NCBI GenBank assembly: GCA_016208085.1
Contig: JACQYT010000011.1
Location: forward strand, 1 to 33,160
Source: Elusimicrobiota bacterium
GTDB taxonomy: Bacteria; Elusimicrobiota; Elusimicrobia; Elusimicrobiales; UBA9959
Length of the DNA stretch: 33,160 bases
Direction: 5' to 3'
In this document: in pieces, positions 1 to 7,367 of the stretch
How positions within the stretch are numbered: the stretch's first letter is position 1
Layout: every line of letters begins with the position of its first letter
Notes under the pieces: model-generated
What the model saw: the letters and a program-made list of their open reading frames with translations, nothing else
The model's database searches: none
Told to the model about the DNA's origin: nothing
Position numbers and translations under genes: made by a program

Positions 1-297
1 GAGGCTTCCGGCTTCCCAGTCAATGCCCGCGGGCTCAAGCGCCGCCCTGAAAACGCCGGTAGAGACCCGGACGTTATAGGGAGCGCTTGTCCACAGGGGG
101 ATTAAGGCGTCGGAGGAAGCATATATGCTAAACGCCATGCTCCGCGAGCCGTTGACCAGAAAGCCGGACTGCCTCAGGTTTCCCTGGTAGGTGAATTTTT
201 GAGGAGGACTGGCCGAGAGGCCGGCGCATATAAAGAATACTAAAGGAACAATAAGGCATAAAGGAGCCCCAAGGCGCCTTTTTATATGCCTTATCAT
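1..297 (-). CDS. Secreted repeat/tail-fibre-like protein, N-terminal part (cut by window edge)
   Basis: The reading frame opens with ATG at 297 and stays open for 99 codons to the window edge, so the C-terminus is missing. The first ~30 residues are basic and then strongly hydrophobic (IRHIKRRLG, then CLIVPLVFFICAGLSAS), a clear signal peptide. The mature part begins PPQKFTYQGNLRQSG, a pattern common at the start of large secreted proteins in which a 'FTYQG.L..SG..V.G' strand precedes repeat domains. The 1856-2914 gene also contains HFTYQGG. It lies just downstream of another secreted repeat protein on the same strand (stop at 378), so the two may be co-expressed surface components. No strong Shine-Dalgarno is visible. 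Function unknown. Confidence 0.6.
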   Translation of the reverse strand, partial: MIRHIKRRLGAPLCLIVPLVFFICAGLSASPPQKFTYQGNLRQSGFLVNGSRSMAFSIYASSDALIPLWTSAPYNVRVSTGVFRAALEPAGIDWEAGSL

Positions 298-377
298 AAG
301 CCTTAACGGTTTATTATTCCTTAGCGGTTTCATAGGCCCGGCCTGGTATAGCAAGGTTAAGGTTAAGCCTGCTGTTC

Positions 378-1692
378 TTACTTCTTCTTTATCCAGGCCG
401 CCAGGTTTGCACCGCTGTAGAATTTGGCGGCATATATTCCCGAACTATCCGTTCCTTTAACAGTAAGCGCGGAAGTATTATCCACCGCTCCGCCGGCTAT
501 GTCTATCGTTGTGCTGGATTTCGCGACTATCCAGTCAGTAGCCGCATTGCCCAGGGTTGTATTGCCGTTCACTGTTAAGTTATCGCTCAGCGCAGCCGCT
601 CCGGTCACGCCCAGTGTCCCGGCGATTCCCATGTTGCTTTTAGCGGTCACGCTGGAAACGAAGGTTGAAGTGCCGTCAACATTCAGCTTCGCGTCCAGGT
701 CAACATCCCCGGTCACGCCCAGGGTCCCGGACAGGTTCGTTTGACCATCGACTTTGATTGTCAGCCGGTTATTAGCGGCAAGCGGTCCGCTTGATACGAT
801 GAACAGGTAATCAGCCGCCGCGGCATTATTGCTTGAAACATGCAGTTTCGCAAGCGGTGAGTCTATTCCCACGCCCACAATGTCCGTGATTGTATCAAGG
901 CGTACATTGATACCGCTTTTGTCCCATGGCCCGGCGTTAGGTGAAGTATCGACATAGTTCTTGTTAGCCGCGTCAGTTCCATCTACTGGAGCATTCGGGA
1001 GAGTAATTTGAGCATTCGCTCCCAACAAGACAATGTCTCCGTTGGAAGTCATATTCAAATTACCCCCGGTAGTGAATGTTGACTTGGTAACCCCGCTTCC
1101 AAACTGCGCGTAGTTATGCACAGTAAGCGCGTCCGTCAACGTGGAAACCCCGGTAACATTAAGCGCGCCGCCTAATGTCGTAAGTCCGGTTCCCACGGTG
1201 AACGTGTTGGCGCCGAGGATTGACACAGCGCCACCCAACTTGACCGCCCCGGTCACGCCCAACCCGTCCCCCCCAGTGCCCTGAATGGTCATGGAAGAGG
1301 CTAGCAGGGTGATGCTGTTTAAGCCGCCGTCCTGGTTCATAACCGAATTGGCCAGCGTTGTGTCGCTGTTCCACATCGGTATGCGGTATTGTGTGCCGGT
1401 GCCGCTCACCCCGGCGTCGTCGTTCCCCCACACCATGGCGCCGCCGGCCACTTTTTTAAGCACCTGGCCGGCTGCGCCGTCCTTGATGTATATGCTGCCG
1501 GGACCAGCCGCGAAGCTGGAAATATCCGTAACATATAAGCCCGCGGTGAAGGTGGAACTTCCCGCGACATACATGCCGCGTGAGGTCGTCCTCAATGCCG
1601 AACTCGGTGCCGTTGTCCGCCGCGTAAACGGCGGAGGCCCATGACAGCGCCAGCGCCGCCAGCAGGCCGATTACTATTTTCTTCATGTTCAT
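378..1692 (-). CDS. Secreted tail-fibre-like repeat protein, apparent frameshift after the signal peptide
   Basis: The start region (ATG at 1692, second ATG at 1686) follows a strong AGGAGGAGG Shine-Dalgarno and encodes a typical signal peptide (MKKIVIGLLAALALSWASA, cleavage near VYA-AD) followed by NGTEFGIEDDLT. The reading frame then changes. The remaining ~400 codons (to 378) continue only in a different frame, entered around 1590, with RGMYVAGSSTF onward. Most of that part consists of repeats of the type GTLGVTGxxxLxxxLxVxGxTxL, resembling trimeric tail-fibre/collar stalks, with an LHVSS segment near the middle. A one-base shift near 1575-1590 would join both parts into a ~437-residue protein. 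This is either a real mutation or a sequence error. The role is probably a surface-exposed fibrous protein; ligand unknown. Confidence 0.65.
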
Positions 1693-1707
1693 ACTTCCTC
1701 CTCCTAC

Positions 1708-1855
1708 AGAGATTACTGCGATACCGACTAACGATTACAGCGATAACACTGAAGAGATTGCAACGATAACGTGGACATTAAAACAACACGCAATAATCCT
1801 GGCTGTTAGTTCATCTTTATCGCCGCAATCTATTCTATTCATCGCCGTAATCTCT
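1708..1855. repeat. Intergenic snapback repeat, GATTAC-GCGATA family
   Basis: The 163-bp gap between two secreted-protein genes holds five degenerate copies of a unit close to agagattacngcgat. Three are on the plus strand (1708-1722, 1732-1746, 1752-1768) and two are in reverse complement (1818-1831, 1840-1855). The outermost copies match at 14 of 15 positions as an inverted repeat. Transcripts could fold back over the whole gap. It may act as a processing or termination structure downstream of the 1856 gene. Confidence 0.5.
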
Positions 1856-2914
1856 TCACCAGATCACCATCAACTTGCCCGTTTTTGAACTGCTGCCGGA
1901 AACCACGCGCCAGATATAAGTCCCGCTGGCCGCCCTCTCCCCGGAAGCGGTCCTGACGTCCCAGGGAATCTGAAAGGGAAATGTGAGGTTATCCGGGATG
2001 GAGAGCTTCTTTACCAGCCTGCCGTCCAGCGTGTAGATTTCTATGTTCCCGGTCTGCGGAACGCCCTCAAAAGTGATGCCGAGGCTTTCAGCGCCGGTCT
2101 GCCCCTGCCCGGCGCCGGCCTGCGGGCCGTTGGGCCTGAAAGGCACGGGAAACGCCTTGAAGGTGCCGGGAATGGACTGGACCAGCGAGCCCAGCAGCGC
2201 GTAAACACCGGGCCTGTCTAACCAGGAGACGATCGTCCTGGAGTTCTCGTCAACGACGGCGCCGGGTAATTGCACCCAGGTATTGTGGACTTCGTCCAGG
2301 CCCCAGGCGTTCAGGCTGGACGAGCGGACCGGGGGATCGGAACCGTCCATGATGCCGTCGTTATTGTCGTCCTTGTAGCGCATGGTCAGAGCGCCCCTGT
2401 TCGCCAGCGGGCCGGTGTGGTAGTCCTGTTCGTCGAATATGGACAGTTCGGACAGGTTGTTAGGGAACAACTTGGACCAGGCGCCCTCGTTATAAACCAT
2501 TTTGTCGTTGGCGTTGATGATTTTGTCCGGGTCCACGGCCAGGGGCTGGCTGAGGGGGTTTTTGTTCATGGTAATGTCAAAAACGTTCTTATCGACGGAA
2601 TTCGGCGGCAGCGTGAGCCGGATATCGCCCGAAGCCATGGAAAAAACAACCGGGAGCCCACCCTGGTATGTGAAGTGAGGCGGGTTGTAAAAACCGGTCC
2701 TGTTGGCGTATTCCCCGCCGTTTGTAAGACCTATGTTCTCCGGCATGGAAACCCGGGCTATGGCGCCGCGGGACCAATAATCGCCGCCCGAGAGCTCAAG
2801 CCCGCCGCCGCTGTCAACCACCAGGCTTTCAATATCATAACCGCCGCCGCTTACCGGAGAAGCGCCGGCGCCGTCGGCAAACAAAAAGATTACAGAAACC
2901 GCTATAATATTCAT
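1856..2914 (-). CDS. Secreted protein with C-terminal FlgD-like Ig (sorting-type) domain
   Basis: I place the start at ATG 2914 (352 aa), which opens directly into a hydrophobic signal segment (MNIIAVSVIFLFADGAGAS). A longer form from TTG 2974 would put repeat-like intergenic sequence into the protein. The mature protein has HFTYQGG near the N-terminus, an aspartate-rich stretch (YKDDNNDGIMDGSD) that looks like a calcium-binding loop, and a C-terminal ~80 residues with GNIEIYTLDGRLVKKL ... WDVRTASGERAASGTYIW ... GKLMVIW. That end is the FlgD-like Ig/type-IX-like C-terminal fold found on secreted proteins of several phyla. The protein is probably exported and surface-associated; substrate unknown. 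A TATACT box sits 7 nt upstream of the start, so the mRNA may be nearly leaderless. Confidence 0.65.
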   Translation of the reverse strand: MNIIAVSVIFLFADGAGASPVSGGGYDIESLVVDSGGGLELSGGDYWSRGAIARVSMPENIGLTNGGEYANRTGFYNPPHFTYQGGLPVVFSMASGDIRLTLPPNSVDKNVFDITMNKNPLSQPLAVDPDKIINANDKMVYNEGAWSKLFPNNLSELSIFDEQDYHTGPLANRGALTMRYKDDNNDGIMDGSDPPVRSSSLNAWGLDEVHNTWVQLPGAVVDENSRTIVSWLDRPGVYALLGSLVQSIPGTFKAFPVPFRPNGPQAGAGQGQTGAESLGITFEGVPQTGNIEIYTLDGRLVKKLSIPDNLTFPFQIPWDVRTASGERAASGTYIWRVVSGSSSKTGKLMVIW

Positions 2915-2950
2915 TGTTAATAGTATAACGTCCGGCCGCCGCCCAATCCT

Positions 2951-3122
2951 GAAGAAATAACGAAGTAGAAACAACGAAGCAGTTTGTTAAATAACGCCCT
3001 TTATTATAGAATGAGTGGAATGCTCAAATTCGCCTTATGGCTGATAACCAGGGAAGCAGGGAAGTGGTGAAGTGGTCGGTTCTGAACTTCCACCCCTGTT
3101 TCGTTATTCGCTAATTCGCTGT
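2951..3122. repeat. Divergent-gene spacer with AGCGAAT-type snapback repeats
   Basis: The 224-bp region between the divergent genes starting at 2914 and 3139 holds purine-rich runs (2951-2981 and 3048-3075). Their reverse complement recurs at 3088-3122 (ccacccctgtttcg..., ttcgctaattcgctg). The unit resembles the repeat at 11000-11093. No clear -35/-10 pair for the 3139 gene could be picked. Confidence 0.4.
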
Positions 3123-3138
3123 AGTTAATGGAGATTTT

Positions 3139-3513
3139 ATGAAAATACTGGCGGCCGAAGACGATAAAATATTCAGATCGCTCGTAGTTGAAGTATTGAC
3201 GAACGCCGGCTACGAAGTTATCGCGGAAGAGAACGGCCTGCTCGCCTGGGAAAGGCTCCAGGCCGAAGGCGCCGACCTGGCCGTGCTGGACGTTAATATG
3301 CCGGAAATGGACGGGTTTGAGCTTTTAAGGAACATCAGGGCCGCTGAAAAGCATAAAAACATGCCGGTATTGATGCTGACGGTAAGAGCCTTTGCCGAGG
3401 ACCAGGTGCAGGGCTATGAAACCGGAGCCGACGATTATCTTACGAAACCCTTTGACAACGACGTTTTGCTGGCCAGGGTGAAAGTTCTGGAGCGGCGCGT
3501 ACTTAAGAAATAG
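3139..3513 (+). CDS. Stand-alone response-regulator receiver protein (CheY-like)
   Basis: This is a 124-residue single-domain receiver. The acidic pocket is E7-D8-D9, the phospho-acceptor is D51 in AVLDVNMPEMDGFELL, the switch Thr is T81 and the conserved Lys is K103 in YLTKPF. No output domain follows, so it should signal by protein-protein contact after phosphorylation by a histidine kinase, which is not encoded nearby. The start is supported by GGAG five bases upstream. It is followed after ~210 bp by a small membrane protein and a cyclic-nucleotide-binding protein on the same strand, but the intervening structured element argues against one simple operon. Confidence 0.85.
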   Translation: MKILAAEDDKIFRSLVVEVLTNAGYEVIAEENGLLAWERLQAEGADLAVLDVNMPEMDGFELLRNIRAAEKHKNMPVLMLTVRAFAEDQVQGYETGADDYLTKPFDNDVLLARVKVLERRVLKK

Positions 3514-3588
3514 AGAACAACGGCAGAGCCGGTTGGAAATTTTATATACTTTAAATCAGCCCAATGCAGCGGCGCCGTTTATGGCGCG

Positions 3589-3704
3589 TTGTAGTCGCAG
3601 AGCTTGCTCTGCCTGTAGCGGGCGGATTACCATCCGCCCAAGAAAGAGTCGCATAAATGCGACCGCTACAGGGAAAAGAAACGAAGCAGGCTTTGCCACT
3701 ACAA
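3589..3704. repeat. Nested multi-hairpin structured element
   Basis: This is a nested fold with five perfect stems. The outer stem is TTGTAGT (3589-3595) with 3698-3704. Inside it is a hairpin at 3597-3612 (GCAGAGC arms), then an 8-bp stem CTGTAGCG (3613-3620) with 3664-3671. That stem encloses two hairpins: 3620-3627/3632-3639 (GGGCGGAT arms) and 3648-3654/3657-3663 (GTCGCAT arms). The whole is a cloverleaf of about 116 nt in a 210-bp gap. An open frame crosses it by chance. It is probably a dispersed palindromic repeat or a small RNA; no other full copy is in the window. Confidence 0.55.
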
Positions 3705-3724
3705 GAAAAGGGCAAGAGGATCTT

Positions 3725-3985
3725 ATGCAAACAATCTTAATCATGTGCGCGGTGATAGTGACGCTGGCTTTCGTGGCGTTGGTCATCCAGGCCGTTTTGA
3801 CTCTGGCGCAGATAAGGCATACGGCGAAGGCTGTGGAGTTCCTGGCTTTAAACGCCGACGGCAAACTTACGGCGCTTGACCCGATAGTGGACGCCGTAAA
3901 AGCCGTTTCCAACGGAATTTCAGCCGGCTGGTTCGGAGTGGCCCGGGCCGTTTACGGCTTTTTCTCAAAAAGAGCGGGCAGTTAA
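3725..3985 (+). CDS. Small membrane protein, DUF948-like
   Basis: The 86-residue protein starts at ATG 3725 behind AAGAGGA. An upstream in-frame extension exists but would translate the hairpin-rich element, so I reject it. Residues 2-28 form one transmembrane helix (ILIMCAVIVTLAFVALVIQAV). An amphipathic segment (AQIRHTAKAVEFLALNADGKL) and a glycine/aromatic tail (GWFGVARAVYGFFSKRAGS) follow. This resembles short DUF948-type membrane proteins with a coiled segment, but the match is by look only. It has no catalytic motif. It precedes a cyclic-nucleotide-binding protein and a polytopic membrane protein on the same strand. Confidence 0.6.
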   Translation: MQTILIMCAVIVTLAFVALVIQAVLTLAQIRHTAKAVEFLALNADGKLTALDPIVDAVKAVSNGISAGWFGVARAVYGFFSKRAGS

Positions 3986-4018
3986 CCGAAAATTGCGGCT
4001 TGTAAAAATCTCCCCCTC

Positions 4019-4037
4019 CCCTCTTTTTAAAAGAGGG
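4019..4037 (+). terminator. Hairpin CCCTCTTTT/AAAAGAGGG
   Basis: A 9-bp perfect stem sits between the stop of the small membrane protein (3985) and the start at 4063. The stem contains a T-run but no U-tract follows it, so it is at best a weak terminator or an mRNA-stability element. Confidence 0.3.
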
Positions 4038-4062
4038 TGGCAAACATTAAGGGACAACAAAA

Positions 4063-4539
4063 ATGTTCAACCTGCTTGACAGCCTTTACGACGAAGAGAT
4101 CCTGAATAAAACGAATTTCCTTAAAAACATCGGGCTTTTTGAGGGCATCAAAAAAAGGAACCTGATCCATATCCTTGAGAACCTGCAGGAGCGGACCTAT
4201 CTCAAAGGCGAGACCATCTTCACCCAGGGCGATATCGGCAGGGCGCTTTTTATCGTGTTCTCCGGCAAGATCGCCCTGGCGCGGCTGGATCCGGCCACGC
4301 AGAAAAGTTCGGTCATAGCCGAAGTCCACCCCGGCGAGTTTTTCGGCGAGATGGCCCTGCTGGAAGAAATGCCCCGGACCGCCACCGCCTGCGCCCTGGA
4401 GGACACCAAGGTTTTTATGCTTTTCAAGATAAAGCTGGAGACGCTGCTGTTCGCGCGGCCGGCGGTAGGGGTGGTCATAGCCACCCAGCTGGCAAAGATC
4501 CTGTCGGCCAGGCTGAGGGCCTACATGGATAAGGTATGA
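4063..4539 (+). CDS. Cyclic nucleotide-binding domain protein (CRP-type sensor without HTH)
   Basis: The 158-residue protein consists of one cNMP-binding beta-roll after ~25 leading residues. LKNIGLFEGI is the usual domain start. The phosphate-binding cassette is GEFFGEMALLEEMPRTATA (about 91-109), with the conserved Glu and Arg that contact the ribose and phosphate of cAMP/cGMP. No DNA-binding HTH follows; the C-terminus is a helix ending at residue 158. It therefore is not a CRP-type transcription factor but a sensor that should act on a partner. Its stop overlaps the start of the next gene (ATGA), so that membrane protein is the likely translationally coupled partner. Shine-Dalgarno is weak (AAGGGA). 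Confidence 0.8.
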   Translation: MFNLLDSLYDEEILNKTNFLKNIGLFEGIKKRNLIHILENLQERTYLKGETIFTQGDIGRALFIVFSGKIALARLDPATQKSSVIAEVHPGEFFGEMALLEEMPRTATACALEDTKVFMLFKIKLETLLFARPAVGVVIATQLAKILSARLRAYMDKV

Positions 4540-5612
4540 CCGAATCCGCCGCGGCCAAAACAAATTTCCGGGAGTTCATCATACCGGTAGCGATTTGCTT
4601 GGGCTTCGCCTATCTCCTGGTACTGGCCAAAGCGGCGGTTTTCCCGTTCATCCTGAGCGCCGCGCTGGCGTACGTGCTCAACCCGTTAATAAAATATTTC
4701 GAGGTCCGGGGCATAAAAAGGTCTTATGCCGTGATAGGCCTTTATCTGACGGTGGGCGTGGTTATTTCCCTGATAATCTACCTGGTGTTCCATTTCCTTT
4801 CCTTTGAGATCGAGACTTTCCAGCAGTCCTGGCCGCTTTACGCCGATAAGATCCAGACCGTCGTTCTGGATCTGAACAAGAAGCTGATCGCGAACTATCC
4901 GTTCACCGCCTCGCTCAACCTGACCGGGAAACTTGGCCATATCCTGGAAGTCATCCCCGGGTACATCATCTCCTTCCTGCCTGTTTTGACGCTGGCGTTC
5001 ATTATCCCGTTCGTCACTTTTTTCATCCTGCTCGGCGGTTCCGCCATCATAGACTACCTGCTGGACCATTTCCCCTCGAAATACACCGAGATAATACTGC
5101 ACATAACCTCCAGGATAGACGCCTCGCTGGGCAATTACCTGAGAGGCATCATTACCGAAGCCTTTATCATCTTCCTGATCACTTTTGTCGGACTTGTGAT
5201 GCTGGGCCTGAATTACGCGGCTTTCATAGCCATCCTGATCGGCTTTTCCAGCCTTGTGCCTTACTTGGGCGCCGTCGTCGGCGCCATAGTCTCGTCCATA
5301 GTCGCCTATTTCCAGTTCGGAACGTTCATGCCGATAGTGAAGATCCTTCTCTTTTTCGGCGGAATAAGATTCCTGGATGACTGGGTCATCCAGCCGTACA
5401 TCATGAAAAAAGCCGTGGAACTGAGCCCCGCCATAATACTGTTCGCCCTGATGGCGGGCGGGACAGCGGGCGGCATCTGGGGCGTTATCTTCGCGATACC
5501 GGTCACGTGCATCATCAAAGAGATAATCCAGATAGCGGTGGAACTGCAGGAAACGGAATTCCGCTGGAAACCCAAACCGGAACCCACCAGGATAAGCATA
5601 CCGTACACTTAA
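4536..5612 (+). CDS. AI-2E family (PerM/TqsA-like, UPF0118) membrane transporter
   Basis: The 358-residue polytopic protein has the family hallmarks: an N-terminal helix pair (ICLGFAYLLVLAKAAVF, FILSAALAYVLNPLIKYFE), a long amphipathic periplasmic stretch (about 95-150), and a C-terminal bundle with the signature region PYLGAVVGAIVSSIVAY and DDWVIQPYIMKKAVELSP. Family members export small molecules such as autoinducer-2 or act as Na+/H+ antiporters; the substrate here cannot be told. It overlaps the upstream cyclic-nucleotide-binding gene by 4 bases, suggesting a regulated transporter pair. It converges with the 5624 gene, leaving only 11 bp and no obvious shared terminator. Confidence 0.85.
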   Translation: MTESAAAKTNFREFIIPVAICLGFAYLLVLAKAAVFPFILSAALAYVLNPLIKYFEVRGIKRSYAVIGLYLTVGVVISLIIYLVFHFLSFEIETFQQSWPLYADKIQTVVLDLNKKLIANYPFTASLNLTGKLGHILEVIPGYIISFLPVLTLAFIIPFVTFFILLGGSAIIDYLLDHFPSKYTEIILHITSRIDASLGNYLRGIITEAFIIFLITFVGLVMLGLNYAAFIAILIGFSSLVPYLGAVVGAIVSSIVAYFQFGTFMPIVKILLFFGGIRFLDDWVIQPYIMKKAVELSPAIILFALMAGGTAGGIWGVIFAIPVTCIIKEIIQIAVELQETEFRWKPKPEPTRISIPYT

Positions 5613-5623
5613 AGTAGTACCAC

Positions 5624-6004
5624 CTACCTTCTTATAGCTTTCGCTATTTCTTCCTTGAGGGCATTGACCGGGCAGGGTTTCCGCAAAAAGCCTTTGACAT
5701 TCATCTCGACCTTGAAAGCCATCTCCGTGGACGGGTCGAAATGGCTGGCGGTTACGATTACGACGGGGATATCGCGGGTATCATCATCGGCGAGCAGCAG
5801 GCGCAGCATTTCCAGGCCGGACACTTTCGGCATCATCACATCCAGTAAAATTATGTCCGGCTTCTCTTTTTTGGCTTTTTCCATTCCTTCCTGGCCGTCC
5901 GCGGCGGTGACGACATTGTGCTCGCCGGCAAGAGCCATTTCCGTGAGCTGGAGATAATTGAGATTGTCGTCCACGATCAGGACTTTGGTTTTGTTGTCAG
6001 TCAT
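5624..6004 (-). CDS. Stand-alone response-regulator receiver protein
   Basis: The start is placed at ATG 6004, which overlaps the stop of the upstream receiver by 8 bases. A start at 6028 would lie deeper in that gene. The 126-residue receiver shows D12-D13, phospho-acceptor D55 (IILLDVMMPKVSG), T85 and K109 (GFLRKPCP). There is no output domain. With the preceding receiver it forms a translationally coupled pair. The two are similar but not near-identical, so they are paralogues with probably distinct inputs. The FLRKPCPV end resembles receivers that handle cross-phosphorylation in relays. Confidence 0.85.
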   Translation of the reverse strand: MTDNKTKVLIVDDNLNYLQLTEMALAGEHNVVTAADGQEGMEKAKKEKPDIILLDVMMPKVSGLEMLRLLLADDDTRDIPVVIVTASHFDPSTEMAFKVEMNVKGFLRKPCPVNALKEEIAKAIRR

Positions 6005-6395
6005 AGGTGTCTTTTCCGTCCTGCACATTTTTTAATATAGCTTCCCTTATCACGCTGATGGGCGCAAGCTTCGTGATAAATCCCTTTACATTTTTTTCCC
6101 TCCTGAACAGGCTTTCCGTGCCGATATTATACTCCGTGGCTGAAAGAATAAGCACGGGGATGTGCCTGGTCTCAGGGCAGCGTAAAAATTTTTTTACCAC
6201 TTCGATGCCGGAAAGCCCCGGCATATTCACGTCAAGCAGGATTATGTCCGGGGCGCCGTTTTCGGCCCAGGCGACCCCTTCCGCCCCGTCCTGAACGATC
6301 GTAAGGTCGAATTCGTCCTCAAAAGCTGTTTTGATAAAAGCCAAAAAAGACGTATTGTCATCTATGACCAGCACTTTGAGCCTGTTTTCAATCAT
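5997..6395 (-). CDS. Stand-alone response-regulator receiver protein
   Basis: This 132-residue single receiver domain shows D12-D13, phospho-acceptor D55 in DIILLDVNMPGLSG, switch S85 and K109 in GFITKLAP. The usual Lys-Pro is Lys-Leu here, a small departure. The ATG lies only 7 nt behind the 3' end of tRNA-Leu on the same strand and has no Shine-Dalgarno. It is probably co-transcribed with the tRNA, and cleavage at the tRNA 3' end would leave an almost leaderless mRNA. It is coupled to the second receiver (5624-6004). No kinase is encoded in the window. Confidence 0.8.
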   Translation of the reverse strand: MIENRLKVLVIDDNTSFLAFIKTAFEDEFDLTIVQDGAEGVAWAENGAPDIILLDVNMPGLSGIEVVKKFLRCPETRHIPVLILSATEYNIGTESLFRREKNVKGFITKLAPISVIREAILKNVQDGKDTYD

Positions 6396-6402
6396 ATCAG
6401 AT

Positions 6403-6486
6403 TGGGCAAGGAGGGAGTCGAACCCTCACGACCGTGAGATCACAGGTTTTTGAGACCTGCGCGTCTACCAGTTCCGCCACTTGCCC
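6403..6486 (-). tRNA. tRNA-Leu (CAA)
   Basis: The acceptor stem GGGCAAG/CTTGCCC is perfect. The anticodon stem CAGGT/ACCTG presents loop CTCAAAA, giving anticodon CAA. The variable arm is long, as expected for Leu, and the T-arm GAGGGTTCGACTCCCTC is standard. The discriminator is A and CCA is not encoded. It is followed within 7 nt by a receiver gene on the same strand. Confidence 0.93.
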
Positions 6487-6490
6487 TTCA

Positions 6491-6555
6491 ACTGTAGTAG
6501 ATAGTAGGTGGTAGGTAGTAGATAGGGATACTGTCCCTTATTTTGCGCTACACTA
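6491..6555. repeat. Intergenic low-complexity GTAG repeat and CTAGTGTAG motif
   Basis: The 108-bp gap between tRNA-Leu and the deacetylase stop holds a run of gtagtagatagtaggtgg-type units (about 6493-6525) and a small gggata/tccc hairpin. At 6547-6555 is ctacactag, identical to the last 9 bases of the MITE inverted repeat at 13043-13259, possibly a relic end. No convincing promoter for the tRNA was found. Confidence 0.3.
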
Positions 6556-6594
6556 GCCACCCTCCTTAAACAACCTTAATTGATTTTACAATAT

Positions 6595-7317
6595 TTATTC
6601 CAAAAGAGTATCCCTCATGTCCAGCAATTTCTCCAGGGTGACCGCCTTAAGGCCTTTTTTGCCGGCTTCCAGAAGCAGTTTTTCGGTGATGCGCAGGGTT
6701 TTTTCGCGGATGCGCCCCCCGCCGTCATGCATAAGCAGTATGGCGCCCGGTTTAAGGTGTTTAAGATATTCGCCCGTCATTTTGTCTTCGGACATATTCG
6801 TCCAGTCGCTGCCGTAAGTCCAGTTTACCAGCACATAGCCTTTTCGAGCCGCTGTTTTTTTTACCCAGTCCTTTATATAGCCGTTGGGCATCCGTAAAAA
6901 AACCGGGCGCTTCCCGGCGGCATGCAAGATCGCCTCCGCTGCTTTATCCAGTTCTTTTTCAAGCGCTTTTTCACGGTCCGGAGCATTGCCGATTTTAAAA
7001 TAATTTTTATGCCGGTCGGTGTGGCTGCATAAGAGGTGCGCGCCCGCCGCGACCGCGGCGGCTTTAGCCGGATTTGCCCTGACTGCGCTGCCGGTCATAA
7101 AAAATGAGGCCCTGGCCCCGTATTTATCCAGCAGTTTCAGCAACTCTTCCGTCATAAAGCCCGGCCCGTCGTCGTAGGTAAGCGCAAACTCTTTTTTTGA
7201 GGACGGGCCGTCGGCGTAGAACTTTCCGGCGTAAGGATTGGCGGCATTCGCAAAGCGTAAAGCGCAAAGCGTAAAGAGTAAAAAACTCAAAAAATAGAAT
7301 AGCGATTTGTTTTTCAT
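6595..7317 (-). CDS. Secreted polysaccharide deacetylase (NodB/CE4 family)
   Basis: Start ATG 7317 (240 aa) is preferred over an upstream GTG at 7338 because GGAAAG precedes it and it opens straight into a signal peptide (KNKSLFYFLSFLLFTLCAL). Family motifs follow in order: LTYDDGP (catalytic base and metal Asp, D49-D50), ASFFMTG, the HTDRH metal pair (H99, H103), LRMPNGY in the place of the usual RPPYG, and LLMHDGG. CE4 enzymes remove N- or O-acetyl groups from peptidoglycan or chitin-like polymers; peptidoglycan is the likeliest target. Part of the signal peptide (FTLCALRFA) is encoded by a low-complexity repeat otherwise seen between genes. Confidence 0.82.
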   Translation of the reverse strand: MKNKSLFYFLSFLLFTLCALRFANAANPYAGKFYADGPSSKKEFALTYDDGPGFMTEELLKLLDKYGARASFFMTGSAVRANPAKAAAVAAGAHLLCSHTDRHKNYFKIGNAPDREKALEKELDKAAEAILHAAGKRPVFLRMPNGYIKDWVKKTAARKGYVLVNWTYGSDWTNMSEDKMTGEYLKHLKPGAILLMHDGGGRIREKTLRITEKLLLEAGKKGLKAVTLEKLLDMRDTLLE

Positions 7318-7366
7318 GGTTATACTTTCCGTATCCACGCTTCGCGTTTTACGATTTACGCTTTAC
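7250..7366. repeat. Snapback GCGTAAAGCGCAAA repeat spanning the deacetylase start
   Basis: A run of gcaaagcgtaaagcgcaaag (about 7250-7276) inside the signal-peptide codons is mirrored in reverse complement by cgcttcgcg...ttacgcttta (about 7339-7366) in the gap upstream. The arms enclose the ribosome-binding site and start codon of the deacetylase, so folding could hide them. Confidence 0.4.
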
Positions 7367-7367
7367 C

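Noticed and set aside
2270-2920. A 216-codon plus-strand frame opposite the secreted Ig-domain gene.
   Set aside because: It has no domain, signal peptide or ribosome site and mirrors the GC pattern of the minus-strand gene.
3533-3724. N-terminal extension of the small membrane protein from 3533.
   Set aside because: It would translate the hairpin element; a good ribosome site supports ATG 3725.
5612-5632. gtagtaccacctacc between convergent genes as an arm of the 6493-6525 repeat.
   Set aside because: The arms would be ~870 bp apart with two genes between; too short a match to support a link.
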